Below are positions 51,462 through 59,269 of a stretch of 64,000 nt of DNA, one piece after another; the first letter of the stretch is position 1; each line of letters begins with the position of its first letter. A model generated the notes under the pieces. The model searched no databases, was not told where the DNA came from, and was given only the letters and a program-made list of their open reading frames with translations. The position numbers and the translations under genes are program-made. The stretch is from the NCBI RefSeq assembly GCF_001613935.1, contig NZ_LQCI01000012.1:62001-126000 (forward strand), written 5' to 3'. This DNA comes from Amycolatopsis regifaucium (GTDB lineage Bacteria > Actinomycetota > Actinomycetes > Mycobacteriales > Pseudonocardiaceae).

Positions 51462-54281
51462 TCAGGGGTCCCCGGTGTTCGGGAACAACGGATCGGAGGT
51501 TCCCGGCCCCGGACGAGACCATGGCGGCTTCGTCGGCTTGGTGGGTTTCGTCGGCGTCGTCTCCGTCGGCTCGGTGGAGGTGGGCGGCGGCGGAGTCGAC
51601 GAGGTCGTCTCCGGCGGAGGAGTCGACTTCTCCGGCGGCTTCTGCGCCGTGGTCGTCACCACCGTGCGGGCGTCCTTGCCGATGGGCTTGACCTTGCCGA
51701 ACTTCTCCGCCGGCTTCCCGGTCAGGTACCGGGACATGAAGTCTTCCCAGATCGGGCCGGCGATCGTCCGGCCGTAGATCGGCTTGTTGTTCTTGTCGTG
51801 CAGCGGCTTGTTGCCGTCGCCGCCGACCCACACCGCGGTCGAGATGGACGGTGTGTAGCCCACCATCCAGGTCTGCGCGTTGCGGTCGCGATAGCTCGCC
51901 GGGTCGCTGTCCTTGAAGTCGTACTGCTGGGTCCCGGTCTTGCCGGCGCAATCGTGACCCGACGGGCACTTCAGCTTCGAGTACGGGACGACCTCCTCGA
52001 GCGCGTCCGTGACGTTGCCGGCGATCTGCTTGCTCTTGTCTGCGTCATCGCTGAAGGCGGGGGTGCCCTTGGGAGCCGTCTCGTCGAACTCGACCTCGTC
52101 CTGGGAGTTGGTCAGTTTGGCGACGAAGTGCTGCTTCTGCCGGACGCCTTCACCGGCGAACGTGGCGAATCCGGCGGCCATGTCCTCCGCGGTGGTCACC
52201 GTGCGACCACCGCCGAGCGCGATGTTGATGTCGGGGTAGAGGATCGAAGTCCCGCCCTCGTCCGCCGTCTCCACGCCCGCTTCCTTCGCGGCCTTCGCCA
52301 CCGGGTCGACCTTCGTCTTGTTGATCACCATGTCGTAGAACACGGTGTTCGCGGAGACCTTCATCGCCTCGGCGACCGTGCACTGGGTGCCGCAGTTGGC
52401 GCTCTCGCCCGCGTTCTTGATCGTGCGGTAGTTGCCGCCGCCGACGTCGAACTTCCGGTTGTTGGACCCGTCGAAGGTCTCGCCGAGCCCCTTGCCCATC
52501 TTGAGCCAGGCGGCGAGGTCGAAGGCTTTGAACGCCGAACCCGGGTTGTGCGGGACGTTCGCCCAGTCGTGGGCCTGCACGTCCTGGCCCTGCTCGTTCT
52601 TCGTCCAGTCCGGGCCGCCCCAGTAGGCGACCACGCCGCCCGTCTTGGGATCGACCGCGACCAGCGCGTTCAGGATGTTCTCGTCGGTCTGGCCCTTCAT
52701 CCCCTCGGCGACGGACTCCTCGGCCATCTTCTGCGCCTTGGGATCGATCGTCGTGGTGATCTTGAAGCCGCCCTGGTGGAGCCTGTCCTGGTCGTAACCG
52801 CGGGCTTCGAGCTCGTCGATCACCCGGTTGCGGATGTGCAGGCTCAGCGTTCCGGCGTCGTCGGCCTTCGCCTGTGCCTTCGGGATCGGCTTCGGGTAGG
52901 TCGCGGCCGCGCGTTCGGCGGCGGGCAGCCAGTTGTTCGCCACCATCTGGTCCATCACGAAGTTCCACCGCCGCTGCGCGTAGGCGTCGTTCTCGGACCG
53001 GCTCGGCCCCTGGATCAGGCCGGCCAGCAGAGCGGCTTCGGAGGAGCTGAGCTCCTTCGCGGGCTTCTTGAAGTAGGCCTGCGCGGCCGCTTCGATGCCG
53101 TTCGCGCCGCGGCCGAAGTAGATGGTGTTGAGGTAGGCGGTGATGATCTCCTCTTTGGACATCTGGTTGTTCATCTTGAAGGACTTGGCCAGCTCGGTCC
53201 ATTTACGGGTGAGCGTCGGCGCCTCGTTGGCCGTGGCCTTCTTGATGTACTGCTGGGAGATCGTCGAACCGCCGCCCTGGCCGCCGGTGACGTTGTTGTA
53301 GACCGCGCGCAGGATGCCGCCGACGTCGAAGCCGGAGTTGGTTTCGAACGACGAGTCCTCGGCGGCGTACACGGCGTGCTTCACCACGTCCGGGATCTCA
53401 CCCGGCTTCAGCAGGTACCGGCTGCCGCCGCTGGCGGGCGCGATCTTCCCCATCGGGCTGCCGTCGGCATACGTCAGCGTGATCGGCTGGCTCTGCAGAC
53501 TCGCGACGCTTTCCTGCGACGGGACGTCCACCAGGAAGTAGGTGATGACGAACGCGATCGCCGGGACCACCACGAACAGGCCGAACATCGCGTAGAGCAC
53601 CCGTCGGATGATCTTCCAACGGCGCTTCTTGCGCTGCTTCGGCGTGAGGGTCTTGTTCTTGTCGCCGTCTTCGTCCTCGGCGGGCTCTTCGTCGTACGGC
53701 TCGTCACCCTCGGCCCCGAGCGGTGTGCTTTCGTGACGATCGTCATAGCGATCGTCGTACGGGTCTTCGGTGCCGTTGTGGGCGTGGTGCGTGATGAGGT
53801 CCGGTTCACGCTCGTACGGATCCGGCTCGACCGGGCGGACCAGCGCGGTCGCCTGCTCGGCGGGCGGCGGAGCGGGAGGACGGCGGTTGCCGGGCGGAGG
53901 CGGCCGGTGACCGGCGGCACCCTGCTGGGAACGCTGGGCTCCGGCGGAACGACCACCGGGCGGCGGGGGGCCCGGCCTGCGCGGGGGCATGCCGTTGGCG
54001 CGGGGTGCGGGGCGGCGGGGTTCGTCGTCGGAGGGCCACTCCGGACCGCCACCGTCACCGCCGGGCCATTGAGGATCGGAAGGGTGTGGGTCCGAGGAAC
54101 GTGGCCGCGGGGACCGAGGTGCGGCCGAGCGGGGGCCGCCGTTGGGGGGTGTCCGGCGCTGGGGACGGCGCGGGGGTTCCTCGCCCGGCCAGCCGGGTCC
54201 GTCCTCTTCGCCCGGCCATTGGGCACGGCGAGGTGCATCAGGCTCCTGGCCAGGCCAGGAGCGGTTGCGTTCGTCGTTCAC
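51462..54281 (-). CDS. Bifunctional penicillin-binding protein (copy B, PonA1-like)
   Basis: A 939-residue class A PBP with a longer cytoplasmic tail (~225 residues, Pro/Arg/Asp-rich, with repeated WPG motifs), a membrane helix (228-251), GT51 with AAEDSSF (E308), and a transpeptidase with SAFK (582-585), SANT and KTGT (781-784). The C-terminal tail is rich in TTPTKPTKPTKPP. It directly follows DUF5318, as the mycobacterial ponA1 does (from memory), so this copy is the likely orthologue. GTG at 54281 with GGGAGG. Confidence 0.93.
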   Translation of the reverse strand: MNDERNRSWPGQEPDAPRRAQWPGEEDGPGWPGEEPPRRPQRRTPPNGGPRSAAPRSPRPRSSDPHPSDPQWPGGDGGGPEWPSDDEPRRPAPRANGMPPRRPGPPPPGGRSAGAQRSQQGAAGHRPPPPGNRRPPAPPPAEQATALVRPVEPDPYEREPDLITHHAHNGTEDPYDDRYDDRHESTPLGAEGDEPYDEEPAEDEDGDKNKTLTPKQRKKRRWKIIRRVLYAMFGLFVVVPAIAFVITYFLVDVPSQESVASLQSQPITLTYADGSPMGKIAPASGGSRYLLKPGEIPDVVKHAVYAAEDSSFETNSGFDVGGILRAVYNNVTGGQGGGSTISQQYIKKATANEAPTLTRKWTELAKSFKMNNQMSKEEIITAYLNTIYFGRGANGIEAAAQAYFKKPAKELSSSEAALLAGLIQGPSRSENDAYAQRRWNFVMDQMVANNWLPAAERAAATYPKPIPKAQAKADDAGTLSLHIRNRVIDELEARGYDQDRLHQGGFKITTTIDPKAQKMAEESVAEGMKGQTDENILNALVAVDPKTGGVVAYWGGPDWTKNEQGQDVQAHDWANVPHNPGSAFKAFDLAAWLKMGKGLGETFDGSNNRKFDVGGGNYRTIKNAGESANCGTQCTVAEAMKVSANTVFYDMVINKTKVDPVAKAAKEAGVETADEGGTSILYPDINIALGGGRTVTTAEDMAAGFATFAGEGVRQKQHFVAKLTNSQDEVEFDETAPKGTPAFSDDADKSKQIAGNVTDALEEVVPYSKLKCPSGHDCAGKTGTQQYDFKDSDPASYRDRNAQTWMVGYTPSISTAVWVGGDGNKPLHDKNNKPIYGRTIAGPIWEDFMSRYLTGKPAEKFGKVKPIGKDARTVVTTTAQKPPEKSTPPPETTSSTPPPPTSTEPTETTPTKPTKPTKPPWSRPGPGTSDPLFPNTGDP

Positions 54282-54348
54282 GAATGGGCCTCCCAGACCG
54301 GCGCTTCGGGGTACGCCGCTCTGTGCTCAACTGCGATTTCGATACCTG

Positions 54349-54762
54349 TCACCGACCCGCTGTCCTCTGCGACCGGGTCCGTGGCCGGGTGCTTCCCGGA
54401 TCTCCTGTTCCGAGGACGTAGGAGCGCACCAGGTGGTTCCAGTGACAGCTCCGGCAGACCTCGACCTCGTAGACGGTGAACTCCGCGAAGAGCCCATCCA
54501 TCCGCACCAGTTCTTCCGGCGTCTTGGCAGATCCGGCGACGTGCTTCAGCTCGTCGCCGTAGACCCAGGACACCAGGGTCAGTTCCTCCCGATGACAGAC
54601 CGGGCAGTCCTGCTCACCTGGTCGTCCGTGGAATTTCGCGGCCCGCAGGAGGTACGGACCCGCGTCGCAGACGTCGTATGTGCCGACCCGTCCGGAGTGG
54701 ACGCCCTTCAGCAGCGCGCGCCGCTGTAAGGCGTAGTCCACGACCTGCCGCTGGTTTCGCAC
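54349..54762 (-). CDS. DUF5318 family protein
   Basis: A 137-residue protein with VRNQRQVVDYALQRRALLKGVHSGR at the start, a zinc-ribbon-like cysteine arrangement (DVCDAGPYLL; DCPVCHREEL; VEVCRSCHWNHLV) and a C-terminal basic tail. DUF5318 genes sit beside ponA in actinobacteria; function unknown. GTG at 54762 has TACTCT 6 nt upstream and no Shine-Dalgarno. First gene of a likely operon with PBP copy B (67-bp gap). Confidence 0.85.
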   Translation of the reverse strand: MRNQRQVVDYALQRRALLKGVHSGRVGTYDVCDAGPYLLRAAKFHGRPGEQDCPVCHREELTLVSWVYGDELKHVAGSAKTPEELVRMDGLFAEFTVYEVEVCRSCHWNHLVRSYVLGTGDPGSTRPRTRSQRTAGR

Positions 54763-54768
54763 GCCAAC

Positions 54769-54774
54769 AGAGTA
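54769..54774 (-). promoter_or_regulatory. Leaderless-type -10 element of the DUF5318 gene
   Basis: TACTCT on the minus strand, 6 nt before the GTG. Confidence 0.45.
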
Positions 54775-54916
54775 CGGGCTCTTGCTGTGTGGTCCACGTC
54801 CCGTTCTCGGCCGGACGGCGTTCGCGCATCCGGACACGCCGGGAATTCGATAACTCTCCGGTGAATTTCGTCCGGTTGGCGAGTGCCCTGATCGGGTTAG
54901 CTACACCACTTCGATG

Positions 54917-54929
54917 TATCGGCGCGATA
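54917..54929. promoter_or_regulatory. Palindrome in the PadR promoter
   Basis: TATCG-GCG-CGATA, overlapping a TATAGT -10-like element at 54928-54933, 81 bp before the PadR gene. Probably the autoregulatory operator. Confidence 0.5.
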
Positions 54930-55009
54930 TAGTGGGCCGGTAGGTTGACCGAGCCGGTCTCGGTGGCCAACGTGACCGGTCGCGGTTTGTTCCCGGAAGG
55001 GGGTGCGGT

Positions 55010-55555
55010 GTGCTCGAGCTCGCGATCTTGGGGCTGCTGCACGAGACCCCCATGCACGGTTACGTGCTGCGCAAACGTTTGCACGAGACGCTCGGGATGT
55101 TCCGGACGTTCTCGTACGGCTCGCTGTACCCGACACTGCGTCGGCTGCTTCGCGCCGGTTACCTCGTCGAGGAGCTCGAAGAGGTGGAAGACCGGGCGTG
55201 GGCACGCCGGGGCAAGCGTGTGTACAAGCTCACCGCCGAGGGCAAGGAGCGGTTCGCCGAACTGCTCGGCGACGCCGGGCCGCAGACGTGGGACGACGAA
55301 GGCTTCGGCGTCCACCTGGCGTTCTTTTCGAGGACACCGGCCGACGTCAGGATGCGAATCCTGGAAGGCCGCCGTCGTCGGGTCGAGGAACGCCGAGAAG
55401 GACTTCGGGCGGCAATGGCGCGGGCCGAGGAGAAAATCGACCGCTACACCCGTGAGCTGCACCGGCTCGGGCTGGAGTCCAGTGAACGGGAGGTGCGCTG
55501 GCTCAACGAGCTGATCGCGCACGAACAGGCCGAGCAGCGCGGACCGGAGACCTGA
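55010..55555 (+). CDS. PadR-family transcriptional regulator
   Basis: A 181-residue regulator. The N-terminal winged helix ([23 protein letters not shown]...[21 protein letters not shown]) is diagnostic for PadR. The C-terminal helices ([32 protein letters not shown]) form the dimerisation domain. GTG at 55010 with GGAAGGGGG. It is 62 bp upstream of ino1 in the same direction; in mycobacteria the homologous pair is also adjacent (from memory), so it may control inositol synthesis. Confidence 0.9.
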   Translation: MLELAILGLLHETPMHGYVLRKRLHETLGMFRTFSYGSLYPTLRRLLRAGYLVEELEEVEDRAWARRGKRVYKLTAEGKERFAELLGDAGPQTWDDEGFGVHLAFFSRTPADVRMRILEGRRRRVEERREGLRAAMARAEEKIDRYTRELHRLGLESSEREVRWLNELIAHEQAEQRGPET

Positions 55556-55617
55556 GGCGCTCTCCGGCCCCGCTGAGCACTACCTACAACTGTTGGACGA
55601 ATGAAGGAGAAACCGGC

Positions 55618-56700
55618 ATGGGCGAGAACCGCCGCGTTCGGGTGGCCATCGTGGGCGTCGGCAACTGTGCGGCCTCGCTGGTCCAGGGCGTTCAGTACTA
55701 CCGCGACGCAGATGCCGGCACTCGCGTGCCCGGGTTGATGCACGTCGTGTTCGGTGAGTACCACGTCCGCGACATCGAGTTCGTCGCCGCGTTCGACGTG
55801 GACGCCAAGAAGGTCAGCCGCGATCTGTCCGAGGCGATCTTCGCGAGCGAGAACAACACCATCAAGATCGCCGATGTGCCGCCGCTGGGCGTCACCGTGC
55901 AGCGCGGCCACACCTACGACGGGCTCGGCCGCTTCTACCGCGAGACCATCGAAGAGTCCGACGAGACTCCTGTCGACGTCGTCGCGGCACTGCGCGAGGC
56001 CGAGGTCGACGTGCTCGTCTCTTACCTGCCCGTGGGTTCCGAAGAGGCTGACAAGTTCTACGCGCAGGCGTGCATCGACGCGGGAGTGGCGTTCGTCAAC
56101 GCGCTGCCCGTGTTCATCGCCTCCGACCCCGAGTGGGCCGAGAAGTTCCGCGCGGCGGGCGTGCCGATCGTCGGTGACGACATCAAGTCCCAGGTCGGCG
56201 CCACCATCACGCACCGCGTGCTGGCGAAGCTGTTCGAGGACCGCGGTGTCCAGCTCGACCGGACGATGCAGCTCAACGTGGGCGGGAACATGGACTTCCT
56301 GAACATGAAGGAGCTCGAGCGGCTCGAGTCCAAGAAGATCTCGAAGACCCAGTCGGTCACTTCGCAGGTCGACCGCGAACTCGGCAAGGGCAACGTCCAC
56401 ATCGGCCCGTCGGACTACGTGCAGTGGCTCGACGACCGCAAGTGGGCCTACGTCCGGCTCGAGGGCCGCGCCTTCGGCGACGTGCCGCTGAACCTGGAGT
56501 ACAAGCTCGAGGTGTGGGACTCGCCGAACTCGGCGGGCATCATCATCGACGCCGTGCGCGCCGCGAAGATCGCGAAGGACCGCGGTATCGGCGGCCCGAT
56601 CCTGTCGGCTTCTTCCTACTTCATGAAGTCGCCGCCGGAGCAGTACGACGACTCCACCGCGCGCGACGAGGTCGAAAAGTTCATCGCCGGCGAGGCGTGA
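55618..56700 (+). CDS. ino1: Inositol-3-phosphate synthase
   Basis: A 360-residue NAD-dependent enzyme that converts glucose-6-phosphate to inositol-3-phosphate, the precursor of phosphatidylinositol, its mannosides and mycothiol. It shows the NAD-binding [13 protein letters not shown] (12-24), [31 protein letters not shown], the core [14 protein letters not shown], and near the end [17 protein letters not shown]. Length matches the short actinobacterial form. ATG at 55618 with AAGGAG. Probably cotranscribed with PadR. Confidence 0.96.
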   Translation: MGENRRVRVAIVGVGNCAASLVQGVQYYRDADAGTRVPGLMHVVFGEYHVRDIEFVAAFDVDAKKVSRDLSEAIFASENNTIKIADVPPLGVTVQRGHTYDGLGRFYRETIEESDETPVDVVAALREAEVDVLVSYLPVGSEEADKFYAQACIDAGVAFVNALPVFIASDPEWAEKFRAAGVPIVGDDIKSQVGATITHRVLAKLFEDRGVQLDRTMQLNVGGNMDFLNMKELERLESKKISKTQSVTSQVDRELGKGNVHIGPSDYVQWLDDRKWAYVRLEGRAFGDVPLNLEYKLEVWDSPNSAGIIIDAVRAAKIAKDRGIGGPILSASSYFMKSPPEQYDDSTARDEVEKFIAGEA

Positions 56701-56717
56701 CCCTCCAGTAGCGCGAC

Positions 56718-56764
56718 ATGAAGGGGCCTTTCATTGCAAATTTTGCAATGAAAGGCCCCTTCAT
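56718..56764. repeat. Perfect 47-bp palindrome between convergent genes
   Basis: Arms 56718-56740 and 56742-56764 are exact reverse complements (23 bp) around a single T. Each arm also has an internal AATGAA/TTCATT repeat around GGCCCC, and the sequence continues TTCATTGCAT. It lies after ino1 and before the HAD gene stop. It would act as a bidirectional terminator; the nested structure suggests a dispersed palindromic element. Confidence 0.7.
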
Positions 56765-56785
56765 TGCATCGGTGAGCCCCGCCCG

Positions 56786-57421
56786 TCAGCCCTTCTGAAG
56801 CGCCGCCGGAAGGTCCGTGATCTTCTCGATCACCGTCGTCTGCTGCAGCACCGCAGGATCCGGCGGGAAGTGCGGATTCGGCACCGCGTACACCGTCATC
56901 CCCGCGGCCAGCGCGGCGCGAAGCCCATTCGTCGTGTCTTCGACGGCCGCGCAGTTCTTCGGCTCCACGCCCAGCAGCTCGGCCGCCTTCAGATACACGT
57001 CGGGCGCCGGTTTTCCCGCGCCGACCTGCTCCGACGACACCGCCGTCGGCACCGGTAGCCGCGTGATGTCCAGGAACGCCTTGATCAGCAGCGGCGGCGA
57101 CGAACTCGCGATCGCCACCGGCCAGTCCTTCGCGACCTCGCGGACGACGTCCGGCCCGCCCGGGATGATCGGCGGCCTCTCCGCGTACCGGCGCGCCATC
57201 CGCTCGATCACCACCTGAGCGACGTCCGCCGGCCGAAGCCGGACGCCGAGGTCGTGCGCGAGGTAGGCGGCCCATTCCGGGGTGCTCATCCCCTGCATCG
57301 CCCTGGTCGATTCGTCACGCCAGGTGCCGTGGAACTCGTACGCGACCGCCCGTCGGACCTCGTCCCACATCGTTTCCGAATCCACCAGGACACCGTCGAG
57401 ATCGAAGATCACCGCTTCCAC
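56786..57421 (-). CDS. HAD-superfamily phosphatase / phosphomutase-like hydrolase
   Basis: A 211-residue HAD subfamily IA protein: motif I FDLDGVLVDS (nucleophile Asp7, acid Asp9), motif II in VAIASSSPP, Lys in GKPAPDVYLKAAELLG, and motif III EDTTNGLRAALAAGM. It resembles beta-phosphoglucomutase and sugar-phosphate phosphatases such as YniC. Substrate unknown. GTG at 57421 has TAGGGT 6 nt upstream. Divergent from the MarR gene. Confidence 0.9.
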   Translation of the reverse strand: MEAVIFDLDGVLVDSETMWDEVRRAVAYEFHGTWRDESTRAMQGMSTPEWAAYLAHDLGVRLRPADVAQVVIERMARRYAERPPIIPGGPDVVREVAKDWPVAIASSSPPLLIKAFLDITRLPVPTAVSSEQVGAGKPAPDVYLKAAELLGVEPKNCAAVEDTTNGLRAALAAGMTVYAVPNPHFPPDPAVLQQTTVIEKITDLPAALQKG

Positions 57422-57427
57422 ACCACA

Positions 57428-57433
57428 ACCCTA
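57428..57433 (-). promoter_or_regulatory. Leaderless-type -10 element of the HAD gene
   Basis: TAGGGT on the minus strand, 6 nt before the GTG. Confidence 0.45.
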
Positions 57434-57464
57434 GAACGTCGCGGGAGATCTTGTGCGGCAGATT

Positions 57465-57504
57465 ACTTAGCCATGCTCAGTAATTTTAGTTAGCATGGCT
57501 AAGT
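57465..57504. promoter_or_regulatory. MarR operator overlapping the MarR start codon
   Basis: A perfect 13-bp inverted repeat: ACTTAGCCATGCT (57465-57477), 14-base AT-rich spacer, AGCATGGCTAAGT (57492-57504). Its right arm covers the TAGCAT -10 element (57491-57496) and the first two bases of the GTG. Confidence 0.75.
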
Positions 57505-57964
57505 GACCACGAAAGCCGCCGACCTCGCGCACCGGCTCCGCCCGCTGGTCTTCCGGCTGTACTACCTCGTCCGCCGGGAAACCCCGCAGGTGCAGCTCAC
57601 CCTCACCCAGGGTTCGGTGCTGTCGGAACTGCTGAACGGCGGGCCGCGCCGGATGAGCGCGCTCGCCGAGCTGGAGCGGGTCCGGATGCCGACGATGACC
57701 GACGTCGTACGCCGTCTCGAACGGCTCGGTCTGCTCAGCCGCCGCCCGGATCCCGCCGACGGCCGGGCAGTGCTCGTCGAGGTCACCGAAGTGGGGCAGC
57801 GGTTCCATCGGCAGTTGGTCGTCGCCAGGGAGGAATTCCTTCGTGAGCGGCTGATCGAACTGGACGAGTCCGACCGCGCCGCGATCGAAGCCGCGCTCCC
57901 CGCCCTCACCAGGTTGCTGCAAGAAGACAAGAAGAAGGAGGAACTGATCCGCGATGAACGCTGA
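57503..57964 (+). CDS. MarR-family transcriptional regulator
   Basis: A 153-residue winged-helix regulator: LTLTQGSVLSELLNGGPRRMSALAELERVRMPTMTDVVRRLERLGLLSRRPDPADGRAVLVEVT, with the wing DPADGR. Leaderless-type start: TAGCAT, 6 nt, GTG. An inverted repeat spans promoter and start codon, so it is probably autoregulated. Its stop overlaps the start of the MFS gene by 11 bp, so it and the exporter form one operon induced by a shared ligand. Confidence 0.9.
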   Translation: MTTKAADLAHRLRPLVFRLYYLVRRETPQVQLTLTQGSVLSELLNGGPRRMSALAELERVRMPTMTDVVRRLERLGLLSRRPDPADGRAVLVEVTEVGQRFHRQLVVAREEFLRERLIELDESDRAAIEAALPALTRLLQEDKKKEELIRDER

Positions 57965-59171
57965 GCACCACTCGAGCCTGTTGGACGCCGTCAAGGGGCA
58001 GCCCAAACAGGTATGGATCACCGCGTTCGCCGCGGTCATCGCGTTCATGGGGATCGGGCTGGTCGACCCGATCCTGTTGTCGATCGCCGAAGGCCTGCAC
58101 GCGACGCCGTCCGAGGTGACCCTGCTGTTCTCCAGCTACCTCGGCGTCCAGGCGGTCGCGATGCTGGTGACCGGCGCGATGAGCGCCCGGTTCGGCGCCA
58201 AGCGGACCGTGGTCGTCGGGCTGACCCTGGTCGTCGTCGCCACCGCGTTGTGCGCCGCGTCCGGCTCGATCGAGCAGCTCATCGGGCTGCGCGCGATCTG
58301 GGGACTCGGCAACGCCTTCTTCATCGCCACCGCGCTCTCGGTCATCGTCGGCGCCGCGACCGGCGGACAGGCGGGCGCGATCCTGCTCTACGAGGCCGCG
58401 CTCGGGGTCGGGCTCGCGGTCGGCCCGCTGCTGGGCGCCCTGCTGGGCAGCATCTCCTGGCGTGGCCCGTTCCTCGGCACGTCACTGCTGATGCTGTGCG
58501 GACTCGTGCTGTGCTCGATCTTCCTGACCGGCGACGCCAAGGAAAAGCGGCCGAAGATCCGCCTGCTCGACCCGTTCCGCGCGTTGAAGCACGCCGGGCT
58601 GCTGCGCACCTCGATCGGTTCCGCGCTCTACACGGCCGCGTTCTTCGTGGTGCTGGCCTGGTCCCCGTTCGTGCTGGAGTGGAGTGCAGTCGCCGTCGGC
58701 CTGATCTTCTGCGGCTGGGGCCTTTCGGTGGCCGTCGCGGGGGTGGTGCTGGCGCCGAAGCTCGCCGCGAAACTCGGTGAACGGCACGCGACCGTGGTCG
58801 CCGTCTTCGGCTACGCGGTCCTGCTGCTGATCATGGCGATCCCGAGCAAGCCGGTGCTGGTCGTCGGCATCGTGCTGTCCGGTCTGGTGTCCGGGCTGCT
58901 CAACACGCTCTTCACCGGGACGGCCATGTCGATCAGCGGCGCTCCGCGTCCGGTCGCGAGTGCCGGGTACAACTTCTGCCGGTGGCTCGGCGGCGCGGTC
59001 GCCGCGACCGTCGTCGGTCACCTGGCGGAGTGGTTCGGGGCCAAGCAGGCGCCCTTCGTGATCGCCGCGGTCCTGTGCGTGCTCGCCGGTGCCCTGCTGA
59101 CGATCCGCGAGAAGACCCCCGACCCGCACACCATCCCGGCCGAAGCGGTCCTCGTGGGCGAAGAGATGTAA
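57954..59171 (+). CDS. MFS transporter, DHA1-like, in operon with MarR
   Basis: A 405-residue 12-TMS major facilitator. GLVDPILLSIAEGLHATPSEVTLLFSSYLGVQAVAML gives the first segments; ARFGAKRTVVVGL is motif A; LRAIWGLGNAFFIATALSVI and EAALGVGLAVGPLLGALLG (motif C) mark a drug:H+ antiporter. It overlaps the MarR gene, a classic drug-efflux operon layout. Substrate unknown. GAAGGAGG precedes the ATG at 57954. Confidence 0.9.
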   Translation: MNAEHHSSLLDAVKGQPKQVWITAFAAVIAFMGIGLVDPILLSIAEGLHATPSEVTLLFSSYLGVQAVAMLVTGAMSARFGAKRTVVVGLTLVVVATALCAASGSIEQLIGLRAIWGLGNAFFIATALSVIVGAATGGQAGAILLYEAALGVGLAVGPLLGALLGSISWRGPFLGTSLLMLCGLVLCSIFLTGDAKEKRPKIRLLDPFRALKHAGLLRTSIGSALYTAAFFVVLAWSPFVLEWSAVAVGLIFCGWGLSVAVAGVVLAPKLAAKLGERHATVVAVFGYAVLLLIMAIPSKPVLVVGIVLSGLVSGLLNTLFTGTAMSISGAPRPVASAGYNFCRWLGGAVAATVVGHLAEWFGAKQAPFVIAAVLCVLAGALLTIREKTPDPHTIPAEAVLVGEEM

Positions 59172-59190
59172 ATCGGAACAAAAGGTGAAC
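59169..59190. promoter_or_regulatory. PHO-box-like tandem repeat upstream of the first phoX-like gene
   Basis: Two 11-bp units, TAAATCGGAAC and AAAAGGTGAAC. On the minus strand they start GTTCACC and GTTCCGA, close to the Streptomyces PhoP direct-repeat unit GTTCACC-N4. They lie 80 bp before the first PhoX-type gene. Confidence 0.5.
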
Positions 59191-59191
59191 G

Positions 59192-59226
59192 CCGGACCAA
59201 CGAGGGGTTTCCTCTCGTTGGTCCGG
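59192..59226 (+). terminator. Terminator after the MFS gene
   Basis: A perfect 13-bp stem, CCGGACCAACGAG (59192-59204) with CTCGTTGGTCCGG (59214-59226). No long T-run. Ends the MarR/MFS operon. Confidence 0.65.
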
Positions 59227-59269
59227 TGCCTTAGCGTCGACCTCCCGAACTGCAGATCCGGAGGTCCGC

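Noticed and set aside
51090..54479. An 1129-residue plus-strand frame, and similar long plus-strand frames, opposite the PBP genes
   Set aside because: These lie opposite two class A PBPs with intact catalytic motifs; the translations are low-complexity and match no family.
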